From the NCBI GenBank assembly GCA_945900455.1, contig CAMDJH010000005.1:1-60120 (forward strand): DNA of 60,120 nt, read 5' to 3'. The notes under the pieces are model-generated. The model saw only the letters and a list, made by a program, of their open reading frames with translations, was not told where the DNA came from and did not search any database. This stretch comes from Akkermansia muciniphila (lineage in GTDB: Bacteria; Verrucomicrobiota; Verrucomicrobiia; Limisphaerales; UBA9464). How positions within the stretch are numbered: the first letter of the stretch is position 1; every line of letters begins with the position of its first letter. Positions 17,950-24,516 of the stretch are shown in pieces. The position numbers and the translations under genes are program-made.

Positions 17950-19263
17950 ATGAACGTTTCCGTTGATCACCTTGGTCCCTGCAAAAAATTGCTCCGCGTC
18001 GAAGTGCCCCTGGAGGCGGTCAATACCGCCTTTGGTGACGTTTCCAAACAGTTCCGAAAGGAGGCTCAACTTCCCGGATTTCGGCCGGGGCGCGCTCCGG
18101 AGCATTTGATCGTCAAGGCGTATGAACCTCGAATTCTCGAGGAAACCCGTAAGAAGTTGTTCGAGAATTCCTATCGCGCGGCCGCCCAGCAGGAAAAACT
18201 GGAAGTCATCGTGACGCTGAACGTCGAGGAGCAGCAGTTCGGCCGTGGCCTGCCCTATGCCTACAACGTTACATGCGAGGTGGTACCCGTCTTTACCGTC
18301 CCAGAATACAAGGGCTTGGCGGCCCGACGAGAGATTGCGGTCCCCTCGGACGCGGACGTGGATCGAGCGACGAACATTCTCCGGGAACAGCAGGTGAAGT
18401 ACAACGACGTCCCCCGCGAATTGCGGGATGGCGACGTGGCCGTCGTCAACTACACCGCGACCATCGATGGAAAGCCTCTCACGGAGATCGCCCCCACGGC
18501 CCGAGGCCTGACGGAGAAACAGAATTTTTGGATCGCCGTTGCCAAGGATTCTTTCCTTCCCGGATTCACCGAGCAACTGCATGGTGCAAATATCGGCGAT
18601 CGACGTTCTGTACAGGTCGAGTTTCCCGCCGAGTTTGTTTCCGCTGAACTTTCAAAAAAAATCGCCGTCTATGACGTCGAAATCGTTGGGGTGAAGGAAA
18701 AAATCCTGCCCGAAGTGAATGAGGAATTCGCCCGGTCATTGGGCGCAGACACCGTTCAAGAGCTGCTCGATGGGATTCGCCGGGATCTGCAGAACGAGCT
18801 GATTCACCGCCAAAAGAGGGACGTGCGCGACCAGTTGCTCAAGGAACTCCTCTCTCGCGTCGAGTTGGATCTTCCCGAGAGCGTTGTCGCAAGCGAAACT
18901 CGCGATCTGGTTTATAACATCGTCAATGAGAACCAGAAGCGGGGCGTTCCGAAGGAAGCAATCGAGCAGAAGAAGGATGATATCTATGCCGGCGCGAGCC
19001 GCACCGCCCGTGAGCGCGTGAAGGCGGCATTCGTCCTAAACCGGATTGCCCGAGCCGAGAAAATCAAAGCGGAGCAAAGAGATGTCATCAATCGTGTCGG
19101 TGCGCTCGCCCAGCAGAATGAAGTGAGCATGGAAAAGATGATCAAGCTGATCCAGGAGCGGGGAGGATTCAGCGATATTGAGCAAGGCGTCGTTACCGAC
19201 AAGGTCATGGATTTTCTCGAACTGAACGCAAAAATCGACGATGTGCCGTCGACTCGCTCGTGA
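17950..19263 (+). CDS. tig: Trigger factor
   Basis: Ribosome-associated chaperone with peptidyl-prolyl isomerase activity, binding nascent chains at the exit tunnel. It is 437 residues from ATG 17950, the normal length. The ribosome-docking signature GFRPGRAP is at 43-50 (family GFRxGxxP), an FKBP-like PPIase domain is at about 155-245 (GDVAVVNYTATIDGKPL), and the long helical C-terminal substrate cradle follows. In many bacteria tig precedes clpP-clpX; here clpPX is about 28 kb away. A strong intrinsic terminator follows the stop by 35 bases. Confidence 0.96.
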   Translation: MNVSVDHLGPCKKLLRVEVPLEAVNTAFGDVSKQFRKEAQLPGFRPGRAPEHLIVKAYEPRILEETRKKLFENSYRAAAQQEKLEVIVTLNVEEQQFGRGLPYAYNVTCEVVPVFTVPEYKGLAARREIAVPSDADVDRATNILREQQVKYNDVPRELRDGDVAVVNYTATIDGKPLTEIAPTARGLTEKQNFWIAVAKDSFLPGFTEQLHGANIGDRRSVQVEFPAEFVSAELSKKIAVYDVEIVGVKEKILPEVNEEFARSLGADTVQELLDGIRRDLQNELIHRQKRDVRDQLLKELLSRVELDLPESVVASETRDLVYNIVNENQKRGVPKEAIEQKKDDIYAGASRTARERVKAAFVLNRIARAEKIKAEQRDVINRVGALAQQNEVSMEKMIKLIQERGGFSDIEQGVVTDKVMDFLELNAKIDDVPSTRS

Positions 19264-19297
19264 CGGTAGATCCCGCTCTGTGACCAGGGTGTCCTTC

Positions 19298-19327
19298 GGG
19301 TGGCCTCAAGAGGCCGCCCTTTTTTTT
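19298..19327 (+). terminator. Intrinsic terminator after tig
   Basis: An eight-pair GC-rich stem, GGGTGGCC at 19298-19305 with GGCCGCCC at 19312-19319 (one G-T pair) and a short loop, runs directly into eight T residues (19320-19327). It is placed just after tig and reads on the plus strand. Confidence 0.9.
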
Positions 19328-19391
19328 CGTTTTTTCCTGAGGAAATGGCGCCTTGCGATCGCTCGGTTTGCCGGGTTTACTCCGATCGGGC

Positions 19392-20306
19392 ATGCGCACC
19401 AGATCTGTCTTCTCCTTGGCACTCCGCCTCCTCTCAATCGGTCTCTTATGGGCTTTTACGGTCGCTCCCTTCGCAGCGGAGCCCTCCGTTGCGGAGAAGC
19501 CTGTCGACCCGCCGCCGCAACAGGATCCGCTGGAACGGTTCCAATGGCTAAACGGTCCGGCCACGGCCGACTTGCGGTCACGGGCCCGGTTGCGTTTGCC
19601 CGCTGGATTTCGATTCGTTGAGTCCGGGGATGCGCAGAAAATCTTGAAGTTGATGGGCAATTCGCCCCATGGCAACGAGCTGGGTCTGGTGGAGTCTCGA
19701 TCGAATCACTGGTGGGCGATCTTTAGTTTTGATGAGGTCGGATATGTCAAGGACGACGAAAAGAAGGATTTGGATGCGGATAAATTGCTAGTACGAATGC
19801 GGCAGGGAGTCGATGAAGATAACAAGCGTCGAAAATCCGAGGGGATCCCAACTCTGGAAATTCTCGGATGGCATGTGGCACCGAAATTCAATGACGAGAC
19901 CAAGAACCTGGAGTGGTCACTCCTCGGCCAGAGCGCTGGAGAGAAGTTTGTGAATTATAACGTGCGACTCCTCGGTCGCAAAGGGGTCACGGAAGTGACC
20001 CTGATCGAAGATTTTGAAAAAGTGGATGCAGCAATGCCCGAGTTTCGGAGGATGTTGAACTCATTTCAGTATTCCCAGGGTGAAAACTACGCGGAGTTTC
20101 GGCAGGGCGATAAGATTGCGCAGTATGGATTGGGCGCACTGGTTCTGGGAGGCACGGCGGCCGCTGCTTATAAGCTTGGATTCTTCGGATTGGCTGCGGG
20201 TTTTCTGAAAAAGGCATTCAAGTTTATCGTGGTGGGTGTGGTGGCCTGCGGTGCCTGGATCAAGAAGGTCCTCACCGGCCGAAAGTCAGGCAGAAGTGAA
20301 GTATAA
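19392..20306 (+). CDS. DUF2167 family membrane-anchored protein
   Basis: A 304-residue exported protein with signal-like N-terminus (hydrophobic about 6-28 from ATG 19392). The DUF2167 pattern is clear: an ADLRSRARLRLPAGFRF strand, a HGNELGLV stretch, WWAIFSFDEVGYVKDDEK, GWHVAPKFNDETKNLEWSL, a YNVRLLGRKGVTEVTLI strand and two C-terminal hydrophobic helices (about 240-260 and 262-290). DUF2167 proteins are membrane proteins of unknown role. A TTG at 19353 would give a longer form without improving the signal peptide. It follows the tig terminator, so it has its own promoter. Confidence 0.88.
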   Translation: MRTRSVFSLALRLLSIGLLWAFTVAPFAAEPSVAEKPVDPPPQQDPLERFQWLNGPATADLRSRARLRLPAGFRFVESGDAQKILKLMGNSPHGNELGLVESRSNHWWAIFSFDEVGYVKDDEKKDLDADKLLVRMRQGVDEDNKRRKSEGIPTLEILGWHVAPKFNDETKNLEWSLLGQSAGEKFVNYNVRLLGRKGVTEVTLIEDFEKVDAAMPEFRRMLNSFQYSQGENYAEFRQGDKIAQYGLGALVLGGTAAAAYKLGFFGLAAGFLKKAFKFIVVGVVACGAWIKKVLTGRKSGRSEV

Positions 20307-20400
20307 AACCGGGCGACGGGTTCGAGAGCGGCTGCTGCCGAGGCAATGATGCGTCCGGGGCTGGGATTGAATCTCAACGCTGCTTCCGAAATGGTTCACC

Positions 20401-21564
20401 ATGTCTGATCGCCAGTACCTATTGCTGGTTTTGGGATTCCTGGCCGTTACGGAATGTTTGTTCTGGGTGCGCCGCGGAGGTGTGGTCTTCCGACGAATGA
20501 TAACTCGGCGTTGGCACGCCGTTGTCCGCAGCGAGGCAATCAGCAATCACCATGGCGACTTGCATTGGTGTTGGCCGTTCCCCCCCGCTGGCAGCGTCTA
20601 CATCGCACGCAGTTGGCCCTTCGTCGCGGGGCCAGACGGCATTGCAAATGCCCAGGTGGAATGTCTGCATCCCTCGGGTCACGCCAGCACGGCGTCCGCG
20701 TTCTTCCCGTGGGCGGCCATTCGCGACGTAGTGGCTGACGGAAAGGTCCTGCGGATTAATGGTCAGCCGCTGTTTCGGAGCGATTCACCGTACGAACCTC
20801 TTCATTTTGAAGCTCTGCTGCGGGATCTTTCCCGACTTCCCGCCGCAGATCGTGCAACACGACTGCGCGAGTCCTTGCGGCAATCGTTTGACCGCGGGGC
20901 GTTGCAGACTTGCCGGGCGAATTTCACCCAACAGACGGCGAATTGGGTGACCGCCTGCACTGGGTTTTGGATTTTTCTTTTGATCGCATGCCCGGGGCTC
21001 CTGTGGCGGTTCGGTTGGCTCCCCGCCGTGTGGTGGCTGGCACCTGCGCTCCTCCTGCAATTGGCGTGGATCGTAGCTGGATTCATCCGACTCCACCGAA
21101 TGTTTTTTCCGGCGGCCAGCGATGAGCGATTCAAGCTGGCGTTGGTTTATGCCCTGGCACCGGTTTCCGCAACCCGTGCCCCGGATTCGTTGTCGCGCCC
21201 GTTGCTCGGTTCATTCCATCCACTCTGTGTGGCGGGTGAGTTGCTCCATTCTGAGGCGCTTGGGCCCCTGGCTGAACGTATCTGGCGGGATCTTCACTAT
21301 CCCCGGCCGGTGACGCTGGATTCGAGGATACCGGAGGTTGCCGCCGTGGAGGCCTGGTTTCGGTCGGAGATTAAATGTCGGGTGGAAGTCCTCTTGCGGG
21401 ACGTAAACTTGGATTCCGCTCTTTGGGAGCGGCCGCCGGTGCCAAGCGACCCGATGCATTCGCGGTATTGTCCGCGCTGCTTAAGTCAGTTCACCGAAGA
21501 GGCGAGGACCTGTGTCGACTGCGGCGGCCATCCGCTGTTTTCGATGCTCCTGCCCGTCGATTGA
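20401..21564 (+). CDS. Membrane protein with C-terminal zinc ribbon, unknown function
   Basis: A 387-residue protein that I do not recognise. One N-terminal hydrophobic helix (about 5-22), a soluble domain of about 150 residues with PH-like alternating strands (WFPFPPAG-type turns, FFPWAAIRDVVADGKVLRI), then a pair of helices (about 185-205 and 208-230) and a cytosolic tail. Near the end there is a C-x2-C-x11-C-x2-C zinc ribbon (CPRCLSQFTEEARTCVDC). The middle resembles the bacterial PH-like/YcxB arrangement, but this is only an impression. It follows the DUF2167 gene by 94 bases on the same strand and may be co-transcribed. Confidence 0.78.
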   Translation: MSDRQYLLLVLGFLAVTECLFWVRRGGVVFRRMITRRWHAVVRSEAISNHHGDLHWCWPFPPAGSVYIARSWPFVAGPDGIANAQVECLHPSGHASTASAFFPWAAIRDVVADGKVLRINGQPLFRSDSPYEPLHFEALLRDLSRLPAADRATRLRESLRQSFDRGALQTCRANFTQQTANWVTACTGFWIFLLIACPGLLWRFGWLPAVWWLAPALLLQLAWIVAGFIRLHRMFFPAASDERFKLALVYALAPVSATRAPDSLSRPLLGSFHPLCVAGELLHSEALGPLAERIWRDLHYPRPVTLDSRIPEVAAVEAWFRSEIKCRVEVLLRDVNLDSALWERPPVPSDPMHSRYCPRCLSQFTEEARTCVDCGGHPLFSMLLPVD

Positions 21565-21653
21565 AGCTCCCTTCGTGGCTTCGCGACTTCGCGCGAGTAT
21601 TCGGGTTCGCGGAGTCAGAAACTCCCGCAACCGGCAGGACGGAGACCTGCCTT

Positions 21654-21715
21654 TGGAGATTGGGCATTTTTTGGCCCCCTCTGGCTTTCCTTCGTCAGAA
21701 AATGGCCAATCTCCA
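21654..21715. repeat. Inverted repeat, 17-base arms (intergenic)
   Basis: TGGAGATTGGGCATTTT at 21654-21670 is complementary, with one mismatch, to AAAATGGCCAATCTCCA at 21699-21715, forming a long hairpin with a 28-base loop. It lies in the 312-base gap between the zinc-ribbon and Nudix genes. That gap otherwise holds a second hairpin and no convincing gene. Confidence 0.75.
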
Positions 21716-21740
21716 CGTTCAACATGGGCACCAGGTTTTC

Positions 21741-21805
21741 ATTCGTGTCATTCGTGGGCGCACCCGCATTTTCTTTTGCCCACGAATCACACCAATCACA
21801 CGAAT
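21741..21805. repeat. Palindromic ATTCGTG-type repeat element
   Basis: The left arm ATTCGTGTCATTCGTGGGC (21741-21759) pairs with the right arm at 21778-21805, which contains one extra nine-base GATTGGTGT unit (read on the minus strand). The ends are ATTCGTGT/ACACGAAT. Repeats built from ATTCGTG units recur between genes in many bacterial genomes, so this looks like a dispersed palindromic element. Confidence 0.7.
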
Positions 21806-21876
21806 GCCTGAACCGATTGATGCGGGATTCGATAACGCCGATGGTTTCGAAGTTTGCGTGTTGAATCCGCGTTTGC

Positions 21877-22377
21877 TTGGATGAGTGGGTGAAACTCCCT
21901 CATCAGATCGCGACGCTCCTGTATTGTTTCAATGAAGGCGGTGACGTCTTGCTTCTGCACCGCAGTCAGGAGCCAAACGCGGGCCTTTGGAGTCCGCCGG
22001 GCGGCAAACTCAAGGCGGAGTACGGCGAATCGCCCTATGCGTGTGCTTGTCGTGAGGCTTTCGAAGAGATCGGCATTGCTCTGGCGCCGTCCGATTTGCA
22101 TTTGACCGGCATCATCAGCGAGCATGGGTATTCGGGAACAGCCCATTGGCTTTTGTTTCTTTTCGAAGTGCGCACCCGATTGCGGCAGCTTCCCCCTCCG
22201 CACCGGGAGGGGGGGTTCGGTTTCTTTTCGCGACCAGCCCTCAATGAACTGCCATTGCCGAGTACCGACCGAGAACAGCTCTGGCCCCTGTTTTGGAAGC
22301 ATCGGGGTGGCTATTTTGCCGCCCATTGCCACTGTCATCCGGGCGGCCCGGATGTTTGGACACTGGAAGAGTCTTGA
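21877..22377 (+). CDS. Nudix hydrolase
   Basis: A small Nudix-fold pyrophosphohydrolase of 160-166 residues. The catalytic half of the Nudix box is intact (E-x7-REAFEEIGI), but the leading GGK lies two residues further from the first Glu than in the canonical G-x5-E-x7-REUxEExGU spacing. The order of blocks (RSQEPNAGLWSPPGGK and then the box) is that of MutT/8-oxo-dGTP-type members; substrate cannot be told. No ATG is available near the N-terminus: the candidates are TTG 21877 and GTG 21889, and neither has a good ribosome-binding site. tadA follows by 65 bases. Confidence 0.85.
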   Translation: MDEWVKLPHQIATLLYCFNEGGDVLLLHRSQEPNAGLWSPPGGKLKAEYGESPYACACREAFEEIGIALAPSDLHLTGIISEHGYSGTAHWLLFLFEVRTRLRQLPPPHREGGFGFFSRPALNELPLPSTDREQLWPLFWKHRGGYFAAHCHCHPGGPDVWTLEES

Positions 22378-22442
22378 TTCCGCCGCCGACCGGGGGAAGA
22401 ATTTGCTGCGGAACCGAAATGTGACCCACCTGGAGGCACACC

Positions 22443-23003
22443 ATGGATGATCCACTGAATCTCGATGGCCGTTTTATGCAGGAGGCCTTACGGCAGGCTC
22501 GGCGTGCCTATGACGCCGCTGAGGTTCCGGTGGGAGCGGTGGTTGTCCGGGGGGGGAAGATTATCGGACGGGCCTTTAATCAGGTGGAACTTTTGAAGGA
22601 TGCGACGGCCCACGCGGAAATGCTGGCTCTGACCCAGGCGCAATCGGCCGTCGGTGACTGGCGACTGACGGATTGCACTCTGTATGTGACCAAGGAGCCA
22701 TGCCCCATGTGTGCGGGAGCTGTGGTCCATTGCCGTTGCGCCCGCGTCGTGTTCGGTGCCCCGGATCCAAAAGGAGGCGCTGCGGGAGGGGCTCTCAACC
22801 TCTTACAATTTCCCACGCTGAATCACCGCTGCGAAATCACCAGCGGGGTCCGCAGCGAAGAATGTACCACACTGCTCCGTCAATTCTTCGGCGAACAACG
22901 GACCCTCAACCGGGCACTACGGCTTTCGAGCACGCCTCGCGTTGCCGGGTCCAATCCGCCGGGTGGCTTCAAACCGGAAACACCTGGAGAGCCCGATCGC
23001 TGA
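22443..23003 (+). CDS. tadA: tRNA-specific adenosine(34) deaminase TadA
   Basis: Zinc-dependent deaminase that makes inosine at the wobble position of tRNA-Arg(ACG). It has HAE at 57-59 (the zinc His and catalytic Glu) and PCPMC at 86-90 (zinc Cys87 and Cys90), followed by FGAPDPKGGAAGG and the tail EECTTLLRQFF. A GGAGG stands seven bases before the ATG. The last 30 residues (Pro/Gly-rich) are longer than the usual end and are probably unstructured. Confidence 0.95.
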   Translation: MDDPLNLDGRFMQEALRQARRAYDAAEVPVGAVVVRGGKIIGRAFNQVELLKDATAHAEMLALTQAQSAVGDWRLTDCTLYVTKEPCPMCAGAVVHCRCARVVFGAPDPKGGAAGGALNLLQFPTLNHRCEITSGVRSEECTTLLRQFFGEQRTLNRALRLSSTPRVAGSNPPGGFKPETPGEPDR

Positions 23004-23017
23004 AGGCAGGTTCACGA

Positions 23018-23332
23018 TCAGCTGACCGCGATCAGTGACACCTTCCTCCCGCCGGTGTCCCGGCCGACACCGTGTGCCTTGGGGTCCAGAAGGATATTTC
23101 CATCGGCGTAGAACGCGTAGTGATGATGCCCGTGCGATAGCGGAAACTGGATCTGCCAGGAACCGTCGAAGTGTTGATGCATCGGGTTCGCGTTCGGGTG
23201 CCAATCATTGAAATCCCCAATGAGTGAGACCGCCGCGGCACCCGGCGCAATGCAGATGAAATTGGTCGGTCGCACCGTTTTCTTTGCCGACAAACGACTG
23301 TTCGAATTTCCGAGAGAATGGCTGGAATGCAT
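23018..23332 (-). CDS. Stand-alone CBM48 / glycogen-binding domain protein
   Basis: A 104-residue protein that is little more than one isoamylase early-set (CBM48) domain, as in the AMPK beta subunit: AAAVSLIGDFNDWHP, then GSWQIQFPLSHGHHHYAFYADGN and a closing DPKAHG. The domain binds alpha-glucans such as glycogen. No catalytic module follows. The first 25 residues are Lys/Ser/Arg-rich. It diverges from the small gene at 23503; no other glycogen gene is in the window. Confidence 0.85.
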   Translation of the reverse strand: MHSSHSLGNSNSRLSAKKTVRPTNFICIAPGAAAVSLIGDFNDWHPNANPMHQHFDGSWQIQFPLSHGHHHYAFYADGNILLDPKAHGVGRDTGGRKVSLIAVS

Positions 23333-23502
23333 AGCTGCTTCGTTGGACCGGCCTCCCTTGGAAAAATTCCGCAGGGGAAGATCCGGTACGGGCGCTAAAG
23401 AGCGAATCTCGTGCCATCCATCAAGATCAATCGATGAAAAATGAGATCGAATTTTCTAAGCGTCGGTTGTTTGGGGGGTCCTTTTGTGCCAAGCTGCTTT
23501 CC

Positions 23503-23706
23503 GTGGACTGGCAACAACCTATCGCCTTGGCGGTCGTCATCGCGACAGCCGCGACGGTCCTCTGGCGATTGTTTCGCCCCGCGCGGTTTCGGCTGAACAA
23601 GTCACTCCCCTGCGGGTGTGCGGGTGCCGGATCCGGCATTCGTCCGCCGGGTTTGCTCGTTCACTCCCGCCGCGGTGAACGGCCCACCGTTTCCATGAAG
23701 CATTGA
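23503..23706 (+). CDS. Small Cys-containing single-helix membrane protein
   Basis: A 67-residue protein if started at GTG 23503 (an ATG at 23434 would give 90 residues). One helix (about 6-22, IALAVVIATAATVLW) is followed by a basic stretch, a CGC motif and a C-terminal HSRRGERPTVSMK. This order of helix, basic patch, CGC and RxGERP-like tail agrees with small Verrucomicrobial proteins as I recall them and loosely with FeoB-associated Cys-rich proteins. It is only 28 bases before the next gene, so they are probably co-transcribed. Confidence 0.5.
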   Translation: MDWQQPIALAVVIATAATVLWRLFRPARFRLNKSLPCGCAGAGSGIRPPGLLVHSRRGERPTVSMKH

Positions 23707-23734
23707 TGAACAGCCCCGGCCTTTCACCCGTCTC

Positions 23735-24472
23735 ATGCCTACCGTGAATCGATTTCATGCCCATGCCTTGGGTGCTTTTCTTATTCTCCACACCGTTGCA
23801 CTCGGCTCTCCCGAGACCGAGGCAGGGCAGGCGCTGGCGGCTGAATTACGTCAACAACGGCCCTCGGAGGGCTCCACTAACTTAGCCCGGCTCCGGTTAA
23901 TCGACCCAGACGGTCGGAGAAGAACCGTTCCGGTGACGATTACCACCCATGTTGGCGATGCTCAATGGACGGTCCGGTACGAGGCGGTTCGGACGCCCGG
24001 CGGGGCAGGGGAGACGGTCACCATTGTATATCGGGACCGCCAGGCGCCCGTGTACGAAATCGCCCAGGCCGGAAAAGCTCCCGGGCGATTGACGGGCGAG
24101 GCGGCGTTCACGTCCTTCGCTGGATCCGATTTCTGGTTCGCTGACCTTGGCCGGGAATTCCTCCACTGGCCGGATCAACGAATCGTCGGCCGCGAACCTC
24201 ACAGCGGCCGGATGTGTGGGAAACTGGAAAGCGTCAACCCGTCCACCAACGGTTACGCCCGGGTGATTTCATGGGTGGATGCTGAGTACAACGGGCTGTT
24301 GGGTGCTGAGGCCTATGATACCCAGGGACGGTTGGTGAAACGTTTCGCGACCGGCAGCATTCAGCGGCACGGCGAGGGCTACATGCTGAAGGATGTTAAG
24401 ATCCGCGACTCGCGCAAAGATTCCGTCACCGAGCTCGAGTTTGAGCAGCCGGCCCGCCCGACAAACCCCTGA
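23735..24472 (+). CDS. Outer-membrane lipoprotein-sorting (LolA-like) protein
   Basis: A 245-residue exported protein with signal peptide (about 1-24). Beta strands typical of the LolA/LolB-like lipid-binding half-barrel are present: VPVTITTHVGDAQWTVRYEAV, ETVTIVYRDRQAPVYEIAQ, DFWFADLGREFLHWPDQ, CGKLESVN, GYARVISWVDAEYNGLLGAEAYD, and a final KDSVTELEFEQP. The class is usually annotated as outer membrane lipoprotein-sorting protein and is often found near MMPL/RND exporters, as here, where the exporter lies convergent 44 bases downstream. The two may act together in lipid or lipoprotein traffic. Confidence 0.78.
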   Translation: MPTVNRFHAHALGAFLILHTVALGSPETEAGQALAAELRQQRPSEGSTNLARLRLIDPDGRRRTVPVTITTHVGDAQWTVRYEAVRTPGGAGETVTIVYRDRQAPVYEIAQAGKAPGRLTGEAAFTSFAGSDFWFADLGREFLHWPDQRIVGREPHSGRMCGKLESVNPSTNGYARVISWVDAEYNGLLGAEAYDTQGRLVKRFATGSIQRHGEGYMLKDVKIRDSRKDSVTELEFEQPARPTNP

Positions 24473-24516
24473 GGGCCTGTTCGGAATTTTTAGACGGGCT
24501 CTAAGCCTGGTGGATC

